Assembly (NCBI GenBank): GCA_003225465.1
Contig: QIAH01000351.1
Coordinates: 1-40,997 of the forward strand
Length of the DNA: 40,997 nucleotides
Direction: 5' to 3'
Origin: Acidobacteriota bacterium
GTDB lineage: Bacteria; Acidobacteriota; Terriglobia; Terriglobales; Acidobacteriaceae
Below are positions 18,697 through 27,332 of this stretch, piece after piece. The position numbers and the translations under genes are program-made. The notes under the pieces are model-generated. The model made no database searches. It had not been told where the DNA came from and saw only the letters and a program-made list of their open reading frames with translations. Positions within the stretch are counted from its first letter, which is position 1. Every line of letters begins with the position of its first letter.

Positions 18697-21600
18697 TTAA
18701 TTGATGATGCGAACGCTGCCGCGCCCGCATAGCTGTTCCACCCGAGCAATGAAAGTGCGATCCGGTTGGACATTATAGCCTTCCGCTTCCATGACCACCA
18801 TGAAATCCCCGGCCCGTTCCACGTCAAACAATACTCGCGCCTCGCCCTTGCGCTCGGTGAAGAGCGAATGCAAGGCATCCACCGTCGATTCCGAACACTC
18901 TCCGCTCGGAATGCGAATGCGAAGAGATCTGGGCAGGGGCACTTTCGCGTCTTCCAGGGGGGAGATTTCGGCGGCAGTGATTTTCGGGTTCGATCCCTCC
19001 TCCACGCGCACGCCAGCCTTTACCAGGACCGGGACTTCGAGTTTCACCCTCTCCTGCAAACGGCGATACGCCTCGGGAAAAACGATCATGTCGATGGACC
19101 CCGACATGTCCTCAAGCGTTGCCTGCGCGTAGAAGTCGCCCTTCTTCGATTTCAGAACGCGCACATTGCAGATCATGCCGGCGGTCGTGATGGTCTCGTC
19201 CTTGCCGGTCGAGGCTTTCATGGCGCAGATTTCCGACACACCGAGAGCGCTGAGTCCTTCGAGTTTGTCGCGATACTTCTCGAGCGGATGGCCGGTGATG
19301 AAGAAGCCGAGGATCTCTTTTTCCGCGGCGAGGCGCTGATGTTCATCCCAGTGAGGAATATCGGGGAGTTTCTCGCTCTCAGCTTCGCTTTCCTGAGCCT
19401 GCGCAAATATATCGAGGAAGAGTCCGTGTTGTCCCATCTCGGCGTCCCGGCGAGTTTTCTCTGCCCGTGCCACGACCTTGTCTAGAACAAACATGAGTTG
19501 GGCTCGGTGTCCGAAAGAATCCATGGCGCCGCTCTTGATCAGCGACTCCAATACGCGTTTGTTCAACAGCCGCAAGTCTACTTTCTCCGCAAATTCGAAA
19601 ATATCCCGATACTGTCCCAGCTTCTTGCGCCCGGCAACGATCGACTCAATCGCGTTGTGTCCCACGTTTTTCACGGCTGCCAATCCGAAACGGATCGCGC
19701 TGCCATGCGGCGTGAAGTTGGCGTCCGACACATTGATGTCCGGAGGCTCAACCGCAATCCCCATTTCGCGGCACTCGTTGATGTACTTGACGACATCGTC
19801 GGTACTGCCCGTCACGGAGGTCAACAGTGCCGCCATGAACTCGACCGGGTAGTGAGTCTTCAGGTAGGCGGTCTGGTAGGCCAGCAACGCATAGGCGGCG
19901 GAGTGCGATTTGTTGAACCCGTACCCCGCAAACTGAGCCATCAGGTCGAAGATCTTTTCGATCTTCTTAGCAGGAAAATTGCGCTGGGCCGCCCCGTCCA
20001 CGAAGCGCTCCCGCTGCTGCGCCATTTCCTCGGGCTTCTTCTTCCCCATCGCGCGCCGGAGCAGGTCGGCTTCTCCCAGTGAGTAGCCAGCCAGGCGGTT
20101 CGCAATCTGCATCACCTGTTCCTGGTAAACGATCACGCCCAAGGTTTCTTCCAGGATCTCTTTCAGTTCCGGAAGTTCATATTCAATCTTCTTGCGCCCA
20201 TGCTTGCGATCGATGAAATCGTCAATCATGCCGCCCTGAATCGGCCCCGGGCGATACAACGCGTTCAGAGCCGTCAGGTCTTCGATCGAGTTGGGTTGGT
20301 AGCGCCGCAATACATCGCGCATGCCATGCGATTCAAACTGGAAGACGCCCGAGGTCAATCCCTTGTAAAAAACTTTTTGATAGGTCTCATCGTCATCGAG
20401 CGGGAGGCTCGGCAGATCCAGCTTCTGACCTCGCGTTTGCGCAATGAGCTTGATGGTGTCGTCAAGAATCGTGAGTGTCGTGAGCCCGAGGAAGTCCATC
20501 TTCAACAGGCCCAGCTTCTCGATGGCCACCATGTCGAAGGCGGTCACGATTTCGTCGTTTTTTGTTTTGTGCAGCGGGACGAGTTCCGTCAGCGGCCGGG
20601 GCGCGATGACCACGCCAGCGGCATGCACGCCTGAATTCCTGACCAACCCCTCCAGTTTCTTCGCGGTCTCGAGCAGTTCGCGAACTTGCGCGTCTTTCTC
20701 GTAGGCTTCCTTGAGCTGGGGCGATTCCCGGATCGCATCCTCCAGCTTGATATTGAGCGTCGTGGGTACCATCTTGGCGATGCGATCGACGTCGCTGTAA
20801 GGCACGTCCATGGCCCGACCGACGTCCTTGATCGCCGCCTTCGCCGCCATGGTGCCGAAGGTGATGATCTGCGCGACGTTCTCGCGACCGTACTTTCGCG
20901 TGACGTATTCAATCACCTCGCCGCGACGGTTCATGCAGAAATCGATGTCGATATCCGGCATGGAAATGCGCTCCGGATTGAGGAAGCGCTCAAACAGCAA
21001 CTCATGCTGCAGAGGATCGATGTCGGTGATCTCGAGCGAATAGGCCACCAGCGCGCCCGCGGCCGAGCCACGCCCCGGCCCCACCGGAATGTGATGCTCT
21101 TTGGCGTAGCGGATGAAGTCCCACACGATCAGGAAGTATCCGGAAAACTTCATCTGCTGGATAATGGCGATTTCGCGCGCCAACCGCTGTTCGTAGTCCG
21201 CCAGGCTGTGCTTGAGTTTTCCTTGCCGTTCCAGTTCGCGCAGAACGTCTAGCCTTCGCGCGAAGCCTTCCCTTGCCACGTGCTCGAAATAGCTATCGAG
21301 CGTGAACCCCGGCGGCACGTCAAAATGCGGGAACGGGCTGCTCACTTTTTCCAGCTTCAGATTGCAGCGTTCGGCAATATCCAGCGTGCGCGACAGCACC
21401 GCCGGCGCATCTCTGAAAACCTGCGCCATCTCCGCATGACTCTTCACAAAGAACTGGTTGCCGTCGAACTTCATTCGGTTGGTGTCTTGAATCGACTTGC
21501 CCGTCTGTATGCAGACCATCACGTCCTGGGCATGCGCATCGTCCTCGCAGAGGTAGTGGCTGTCATTGGTGGCGACCAGCGGCAGGCCGAGATCCTTCTC

Positions 21601-22185
21601 CAGTTGAAAGAGGCCGGGATGGATGCGGTGCTCCATCGCGAGACCCTGATCCTGGATCTCGAGGTAGAAATTCTGCTCTCCGAAAATATCGCGGAACGTG
21701 CCGGCTGCCTCCCGGGCCGCCTCGTAGTTCCCTTCCATCAACCGCTCCGCCACCTCGCCCTTCAGACAGCCCGAGAGTCCGATCAGCCCCTTCGAATGGT
21801 CCGCCAAAAACTTCTTGCTGATGCGCGGTTTGTAATAGAAGCCACGCAGCGATGCCTCGGAGGTTATTCGGGTCAGATTCCGGTAGCCCTCTTCGTTCTC
21901 GGCGAGCACCAGCAAGTGGTTATAGGTATCGCCTTCCGGAGGAGTGCGCTCGATGTTGTGGTCGTCTTTCTTGCAGACGTACAGTTCGCAGCCCACGATC
22001 GGTTTGACGCCCGCCGCCTTGGCCGCATTCACGAAATGCACGGCTCCAAAGATGTTGCCGTGATCGGTCATAGCGACCGCGGGCATGCCGAGTTCCTTCA
22101 CGCGGTGAACGAGTTTCTCGACGTCGCAGGCGCCATCGAGCATCGAGTAGTCAGTGTGCAGGTGCAGGTGAACGAATTGAGACAT
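18697..22185 (-). CDS. dnaE: DNA polymerase III subunit alpha
   Basis: N-terminal PHP domain (FVHLHLHTDYSMLDGACDVEKLV), catalytic PDIDIDFCMNRRGEVIEYV, YRPGPIQGGMIDDFI, C-terminal OB-fold. Confidence 0.97.
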   Translation of the reverse strand: MSQFVHLHLHTDYSMLDGACDVEKLVHRVKELGMPAVAMTDHGNIFGAVHFVNAAKAAGVKPIVGCELYVCKKDDHNIERTPPEGDTYNHLLVLAENEEGYRNLTRITSEASLRGFYYKPRISKKFLADHSKGLIGLSGCLKGEVAERLMEGNYEAAREAAGTFRDIFGEQNFYLEIQDQGLAMEHRIHPGLFQLEKDLGLPLVATNDSHYLCEDDAHAQDVMVCIQTGKSIQDTNRMKFDGNQFFVKSHAEMAQVFRDAPAVLSRTLDIAERCNLKLEKVSSPFPHFDVPPGFTLDSYFEHVAREGFARRLDVLRELERQGKLKHSLADYEQRLAREIAIIQQMKFSGYFLIVWDFIRYAKEHHIPVGPGRGSAAGALVAYSLEITDIDPLQHELLFERFLNPERISMPDIDIDFCMNRRGEVIEYVTRKYGRENVAQIITFGTMAAKAAIKDVGRAMDVPYSDVDRIAKMVPTTLNIKLEDAIRESPQLKEAYEKDAQVRELLETAKKLEGLVRNSGVHAAGVVIAPRPLTELVPLHKTKNDEIVTAFDMVAIEKLGLLKMDFLGLTTLTILDDTIKLIAQTRGQKLDLPSLPLDDDETYQKVFYKGLTSGVFQFESHGMRDVLRRYQPNSIEDLTALNALYRPGPIQGGMIDDFIDRKHGRKKIEYELPELKEILEETLGVIVYQEQVMQIANRLAGYSLGEADLLRRAMGKKKPEEMAQQRERFVDGAAQRNFPAKKIEKIFDLMAQFAGYGFNKSHSAAYALLAYQTAYLKTHYPVEFMAALLTSVTGSTDDVVKYINECREMGIAVEPPDINVSDANFTPHGSAIRFGLAAVKNVGHNAIESIVAGRKKLGQYRDIFEFAEKVDLRLLNKRVLESLIKSGAMDSFGHRAQLMFVLDKVVARAEKTRRDAEMGQHGLFLDIFAQAQESEAESEKLPDIPHWDEHQRLAAEKEILGFFITGHPLEKYRDKLEGLSALGVSEICAMKASTGKDETITTAGMICNVRVLKSKKGDFYAQATLEDMSGSIDMIVFPEAYRRLQERVKLEVPVLVKAGVRVEEGSNPKITAAEISPLEDAKVPLPRSLRIRIPSGECSESTVDALHSLFTERKGEARVLFDVERAGDFMVVMEAEGYNVQPDRTFIARVEQLCGRGSVRIIN

Positions 22186-22274
22186 GAATTTAGATATGGT
22201 TCTTTCTTTGATTCTAACTGGCTGGCTGGAACCGGGGAAACGCCTGCAATTTGGGCAGTTCTACAATGCCGGAC

Positions 22275-22973
22275 TCACTGCGTGACCACAGGGTTCGGCA
22301 CCTCGAAATCAACACCACGCTCATCATTCAGCTTCATGGTTGCGGCCAGATCGATATCGGCAAGGGGATACTTTTTCTTGCGATTGCCGTCGAGCACAAC
22401 CAGCATTTCATTCGCGACCGCGTAGTTCTTTACTTCCTGGATCCGCTTGTCCAGAAATACCAGGATGACGGGCAAGTCTTCCTGTTGAAGCTTGGCTTGC
22501 TGCTGGGGCTGAGGGGCAGGCTGAGGCGGCGTCGCTCGACTCTCGCGCTCTTGGCGCAATTCCTGCACTTCATCGGCGAGACGATTGATCTCATTCATCG
22601 TCTGGTACTGCGCGTAATTGTCATTCTCCTGCTGATCGTAAGAGGAGCTGGTCCAATCCCAGAACGGGCTATACCAGCCGTAGTAGGGATAGGCCCCATA
22701 CCAGCCGCGGCGGAAACCGTCGTGGTGAAAATGATGGTTTCCAATAATCAAGAACGGTCCATGATTGGGGTGATGGAAGGTGTTGCCCGAGTGGAAGCCG
22801 GAATGGGGAGCACGGGCAAAGGATGCTGGGGCTCCACCGTGAAAGCCGCCGCGGGATCCTCCGGTGCGCATTCCGCCGAAGCTAGCGCCTCCATGGAACC
22901 CGCCGCCGCGTTGTGCCGAACCGAGGCTTAGCAGGACGAATGGCACCGCGATCATGAAAACAAATCGCCGCAC
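22275..22973 (-). CDS. Secreted Gly/His-rich hypothetical protein
   Basis: Signal peptide, Gly/His/Phe-rich N-terminal half, coiled-coil/Gln-Pro linker, C-terminal soluble domain (VILVFLDKRIQEVKNYAVANEMLVVLDGNRKKKYPLADIDL). Confidence 0.75.
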   Translation of the reverse strand: MRRFVFMIAVPFVLLSLGSAQRGGGFHGGASFGGMRTGGSRGGFHGGAPASFARAPHSGFHSGNTFHHPNHGPFLIIGNHHFHHDGFRRGWYGAYPYYGWYSPFWDWTSSSYDQQENDNYAQYQTMNEINRLADEVQELRQERESRATPPQPAPQPQQQAKLQQEDLPVILVFLDKRIQEVKNYAVANEMLVVLDGNRKKKYPLADIDLAATMKLNDERGVDFEVPNPVVTQ

Positions 22974-23017
22974 TCAGCCATTATAGCCCCGTTGGAAGCG
23001 TCCGGCGAAAAGAACGA

Positions 23018-24577
23018 TCAGTGCTTTTTCTTCGCTGGCTTGGCTTTATGCGCCACGGGCGTTGGCTTTGGCGCAGGCTTCGGCGCCGCAGCCTTCTTGG
23101 GACTTGGCTTAGGCGGAGGCGTGGTTGTTTTTCCTTTCGCGTCCGGCTTTGCGGCCGGAGATGGCGGAGCCGCCGCAACCGGGGCTGCCGCTCCCTTTCC
23201 CTTCTTCTTTCCAGTCTCTGCAGCGGGTGTGCCGGCCGCGGCAGCGGCCGCCTTCGCCGCCCTGCCACGCTTTGCCGGTGGTGGGGGTGGCGGAGGAGGG
23301 GGTGGAGGCGCCAGCGGCTTCAGGAACTTCAGAGTCTCCGTCCGCGAGCGCAGCTTGCCATCCAGCAAGAGCAGGAACACATCGTGGGCAATCTTCGGAT
23401 ACTCCGGCAGCTGCGGCGTGATGTGCAACTCGGTCATCTCAGGCAGCGGTATCTTTTGCTGTACCTGGCGCCACTTGGTAAAGAAATTCTTGATCTTTTG
23501 CAAGACCGCCTGCTGACGCGCGGTCACCGCGAGAAACAAAATCATCTCCGGGCGCGCACTGGAAAGCACTTGCCACGTCCGCGACGGTGTCGCCGACTCC
23601 TTGCCGGTCAGCTTCCTGGCCAGGTCCTTGGCGTTGTCTTCCAGATCTTTCCAGGCCTCGACCAGCGTCTTGCGCGGAATCAGCTTGCGCATGTCCGCGA
23701 TTTCCTTGTCCGTCAGCCGCGACGTCAGGAAGTACATGACGGCCGGGGCTGGATCGGGCTGGTAACCGAGCTCGTTCATTTGCTGGCGGGTCTTCATCAG
23801 CTGGCTCAGCCCGTTCGTGTCGACTTTGGCGGTCGTCCAGTGCGCACTCAGCACCTTGAGCCAGTCTTCCTTTTCCAGCACCCGCACAATGTGCAGGGGA
23901 TCGTCTTCGTAAGCGAGTTGCTCAATCTCCTGCCCGATCGCCTTGTCGCTGATGTGCTCGATGTACTTGTTCTCCTTGGCGGACTCGAAGCGCGCCTGCG
24001 TCCGCTCTTCCAGAGGCCAGTGAAAACGAGCAGCAAAACGCGTGGCCCGAATCAGGCGCGAGGGATCTTCCACAAATGCGTAATTGTGCAAAACGCGAAT
24101 GAGCTTCGCCTCAATGTCCGCCGCCCCGTTGAAAGGATCCATTAACAGACCACGAGATCCAGCATTCAGCGACAGAGCCATGGCGTTGATCGTGAAATCC
24201 CGCCGGCGCAGGTCTTCGATGATGGTCGCGGGCGCAACTACAGGCGGCTTGCCGACTTTGTCATAGCGCTCTGTGCGCGCCATGCTGATCTCGGCGCGCA
24301 CGTTGCCGGGCAGTTGCAGGAACAGGGTCTTCAGCTCTTCATCGGCAGCAGCGATTACCGCGCCGGAACGCTCCAGCTCTTTTTGCAGCTTGTGAGGATT
24401 GCCCTGAACCGTGAAATCCAGGTCGCGAATGGGAAATCCGCTGATGATGTCACGAACAGCACCGCCGGTCAGGTACAGGTTCATCCCCGCGGTCCGGGCG
24501 ACCTCTTGCACCAGATTGGCACCTTTTTGCTGGTCCGGCGTGAGCCGGATTTCCATGGTGTATATGTAGTCGGCCAT
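23018..24577 (-). CDS. CCA-adding/poly(A) polymerase family nucleotidyltransferase with low-complexity basic C-terminal tail
   Basis: LYLTGGAVRDIISGFPIRDLDFTVQGNP, RRDFTINAMALSL, DPSRLIRATRFAARFHWPLE. Tail PPPPPPPPPPAKRGRAAKAAAAAAG...AKPAKKKH. Confidence 0.88.
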   Translation of the reverse strand: MADYIYTMEIRLTPDQQKGANLVQEVARTAGMNLYLTGGAVRDIISGFPIRDLDFTVQGNPHKLQKELERSGAVIAAADEELKTLFLQLPGNVRAEISMARTERYDKVGKPPVVAPATIIEDLRRRDFTINAMALSLNAGSRGLLMDPFNGAADIEAKLIRVLHNYAFVEDPSRLIRATRFAARFHWPLEERTQARFESAKENKYIEHISDKAIGQEIEQLAYEDDPLHIVRVLEKEDWLKVLSAHWTTAKVDTNGLSQLMKTRQQMNELGYQPDPAPAVMYFLTSRLTDKEIADMRKLIPRKTLVEAWKDLEDNAKDLARKLTGKESATPSRTWQVLSSARPEMILFLAVTARQQAVLQKIKNFFTKWRQVQQKIPLPEMTELHITPQLPEYPKIAHDVFLLLLDGKLRSRTETLKFLKPLAPPPPPPPPPPPAKRGRAAKAAAAAAGTPAAETGKKKGKGAAAPVAAAPPSPAAKPDAKGKTTTPPPKPSPKKAAAPKPAPKPTPVAHKAKPAKKKH

Positions 24578-24868
24578 GCCTTCCTACGCGAACCGCACTG
24601 CAACCGGTTGAGCCGTGGATTTGCACAGGATTTCCACAGGGTCACAATTCGGGGTGCAAGTGGCTGTCGCCACCTGGATATAAGTGACTCTACACAATGG
24701 ACTTAGGTTCCCTGAGACGGAGTGCAGCAAACTAGAGAAAATAACACAAGGTTAATATTTTGGCTACTGCGAAGGCGCAATTTGCCTCGGACACGCGGAA
24801 AAAATGCGAGAATCCCAATGGATCGGAGCCGTGTCCGCATTGGGCGGCCTCCTGCCCGATCCGAATCC

Positions 24869-25345
24869 ATGCCCTCCACACACAAAAAGGTCATCGTCCG
24901 CAAGGTCGATCGAGATTCGATCTCCGGCTATGTCTCGCCTACCAGCTTCGTCCGCGAAGGAAAATTAGAGTTATTAAATACGGCCGGCAACGTGGTGGGC
25001 ATCGACCTGAAGGATATCAAGAGCGTTTACTTCGTGCGCGAATTTGGCGACTCGGAGTCGCTGCTGCGCAAGACCTTCACCAGCCGGCCTCGTACCGAAG
25101 GTCTTTGGGTTCGCCTGAAATTCAAGGACAAAGAAGTAGTGGAAGGGCTCATGCCGAATGATCTGTCGCAGCAGATCGATGAAGGCTTCCTGATCAACCC
25201 GCCTGACCTGCGCTCGAACACACAGCGCATCTTCGTGCCCCGCAGTGCCCTTGAGTCGCTCACCGTTCTGGCGGTAATTGGCGCCACGCACCGCAAGCGC
25301 CGGCGCCCTGAAGACCAACTGCAAGTGCCCATGTTCGGCGAATAA
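24869..25345 (+). CDS. Conserved hypothetical protein (resembles the DUF6982 family)
   Basis: MPSTHKKVIVRKVDRDSISGYVSPTSFVREGKLELLNTAGNVVGIDLKDIKSVYFVREF; internal ATG at 24869 preferred over 24722. Confidence 0.65.
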   Translation: MPSTHKKVIVRKVDRDSISGYVSPTSFVREGKLELLNTAGNVVGIDLKDIKSVYFVREFGDSESLLRKTFTSRPRTEGLWVRLKFKDKEVVEGLMPNDLSQQIDEGFLINPPDLRSNTQRIFVPRSALESLTVLAVIGATHRKRRRPEDQLQVPMFGE

Positions 25346-25446
25346 CAGTACAATCGCCTGTTCCCTGGCATCGTGCGTTTGTGATGTGGACAGCCACCGG
25401 CGCGCTCGCATAACTCGCCGGCGCACGCCTGCCGGGCTCGATCTCT

Positions 25447-26457
25447 ATGAAACTTTCGCAGCTCGCAGACACGCTCGAGGCGCGCCTCGAAAACGGCTCC
25501 CCGGATACCGAAATCACCGGCGTTGCCGGGATCGAAGAAGCTCAGGCCGGGCAGATCACATTCATCGCAAATCCGAAATACGCCTCCGCCGCTCGAACGA
25601 CGCGCGCCTCGGCGGTCATCGTTGCCGCAGACTTCCCTTCGGGAAACCGGACGGTGCTGCGTTCCAGCAATCCGTACCTTGCGTTTGCGCGCGCAATCGA
25701 ATTGTTCTACGAGGCCCCGCGGTACACACCGGGCGTACATGCCACAGCCATCATTCACCCGAGCGCGAGCATCGGGCCGAACGCGCATATCGGGCCTTAC
25801 GTTGTGATCGATCGCGACGTTGTCATTGGAGCCAATGCTACCCTGTTGGCCCACGTCGTGATTTATCCTGGCGCGAGCATCGGCGACCATTTCTTTGCTC
25901 ACGCCCACGCAGTTGTGCGCGAGCATTGCCGACTCGGCGACCATGTCATCCTGCAGAACGGCGTGGTCATTGGCGCCGATGGCTTCGGATTTGCCAAAGA
26001 TGACTCCGGTCACTGGCACAAGATCGTGCAATCGGGCCCGGCGGTCCTCGAAGATCACGTCGAAGTGCAAGCCAACGCCTGCGTGGACCGCGCCAGCATC
26101 GGGGAAACCCACATTGCGAAGGGCGCGAAAATCGACAATCTTGTCCAGGTTGGACATGGCTCCCGGGTAGGTGAAAATTCCCTGCTCTGCGCCCAGGCTG
26201 GTCTGGCCGGCTCGACGGAGGTTGGAAAGAACGTAATTCTGGCCGGGCAGGTCGGAGTCGCAGGCCACTGCAAGATTGGCGATGGCGTGATCGCTACCGC
26301 CCAAACCGGCATTCCGAACGATGTTCCGGCTGGCGCTGTGGTCAGCGGGTATCCCGCCATTGATAACAAGCTGTGGCTGCGATGCTCGGCGGCGTTTCAC
26401 CGCCTGCCGGAGTTGATGAAGGCAATCCGTACTGCCGCGAAGAAGGTGCCCGAATAG
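25447..26457 (+). CDS. lpxD: UDP-3-O-(3-hydroxyacyl)glucosamine N-acyltransferase
   Basis: Left-handed beta-helix hexapeptide repeats (HPSASIGPNAHIGPYVVIDRDVVIGANATLLAHVVIYPGASIGDH) and NGVVIGADGFGFAKD. Confidence 0.95.
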   Translation: MKLSQLADTLEARLENGSPDTEITGVAGIEEAQAGQITFIANPKYASAARTTRASAVIVAADFPSGNRTVLRSSNPYLAFARAIELFYEAPRYTPGVHATAIIHPSASIGPNAHIGPYVVIDRDVVIGANATLLAHVVIYPGASIGDHFFAHAHAVVREHCRLGDHVILQNGVVIGADGFGFAKDDSGHWHKIVQSGPAVLEDHVEVQANACVDRASIGETHIAKGAKIDNLVQVGHGSRVGENSLLCAQAGLAGSTEVGKNVILAGQVGVAGHCKIGDGVIATAQTGIPNDVPAGAVVSGYPAIDNKLWLRCSAAFHRLPELMKAIRTAAKKVPE

Positions 26458-26465
26458 CTTTATCG

Positions 26466-26504
26466 CCTGCGAGCGGCCGGCGAGTTTCGCAGGTGAAATT
26501 TTTT
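26466..26504 (+). terminator. Intrinsic terminator-like hairpin after lpxD
   Basis: CCTGCGA...TCGCAGG 7-bp stem followed by TGAAATTTTTT. Confidence 0.5.
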
Positions 26505-26624
26505 CGACAACCACCATCGTAGCCGCCGACATCGTCTTGAAAATCGAGACTCGCATTGAGAGCAACGGAAAGGACACAAGCAAGGACGCCGACCAGCACC
26601 ACGAAAAAAACCTGGGCGCATTTT

Positions 26625-27332
26625 CTAGCTCTGGTATTCGACGGGAAGACCCCCATTGATCGTGCGACGCACTCGCTCCATCAGGCATTCGCGGCTGCCG
26701 AACTCCTGTGGCTCAATTGGATTATGAAAAATAATCTTGACCGTGCCCGGCGAGATCCGGAAGCGCGCCTTGGGCATCAACGTGTGGCTTCCGACGATCG
26801 TCACTGGCACGACTGGCACGTCACATTCCATCGCGAGATAGAAGGGACCCTTCTTTAGAGGCAGCAGCTTGCCATCAAACGATCGCTTGCCTTCCACATA
26901 GATGGTCATGTTGATGTCCTTCTGGATCACTTCCGCGGCAGCCTTCACAGCAGCGATGCCTGCGTCGCGATTACCACGGTCCACCGGCACCAGCGATCCC
27001 ATCCGCATCGTCTCGCCGAGGATGGGATAACGAAATAATTCCTTCTTCGCCATCACCGACGTGCGGCGCGGAATCAACGGCAACAGAATCGGCGGGTCCA
27101 GATTGGAAGTGTGGTTCGACATGAAGATGTAGGTGCGCTTTGGATCAATCTTCTCCAGGCCGACGGTTTCAACCTTCACGCCGGCCAGCTTTACGCCGGT
27201 CCAGGCACCCCACATGCTCATGCGATACAAGAGCCCAACATCGCGGGTCAGAAAGGTCCACGGAAAGCCCACGACCGCGGCAAACGGCAAAGCCAGCGTC
27301 CAGAACGTGAGCATCAAGATGGTGCGGATCAA
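26625..27332 (-). CDS. plsC: 1-acyl-sn-glycerol-3-phosphate acyltransferase (PlsC family)
   Basis: SNHTSNLDPPILL (HX4D), VPVDRGNRDAG, YVEGKRSFDGKLLPLKKGPFYLA. Confidence 0.92.
   Translation of the reverse strand: MIRTILMLTFWTLALPFAAVVGFPWTFLTRDVGLLYRMSMWGAWTGVKLAGVKVETVGLEKIDPKRTYIFMSNHTSNLDPPILLPLIPRRTSVMAKKELFRYPILGETMRMGSLVPVDRGNRDAGIAAVKAAAEVIQKDINMTIYVEGKRSFDGKLLPLKKGPFYLAMECDVPVVPVTIVGSHTLMPKARFRISPGTVKIIFHNPIEPQEFGSRECLMERVRRTINGGLPVEYQS

Noticed and set aside
21280-22425. 381-aa + strand ORF over dnaE and the neighbouring gene
   Set aside because: Antisense to the PHP domain of DnaE; spans two real genes.
23021-24145. 374-aa Arg/Leu-rich + strand ORF over the CCA-type gene
   Set aside because: Antisense to a recognised nucleotidyltransferase; Arg-rich composition mirrors the Ala/Pro tail.
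25027-26688. 553-aa minus-strand ORF across lpxD
   Set aside because: Antisense to LpxD, whose hexapeptide repeats are unmistakable; the translation is low quality and lacks domains.
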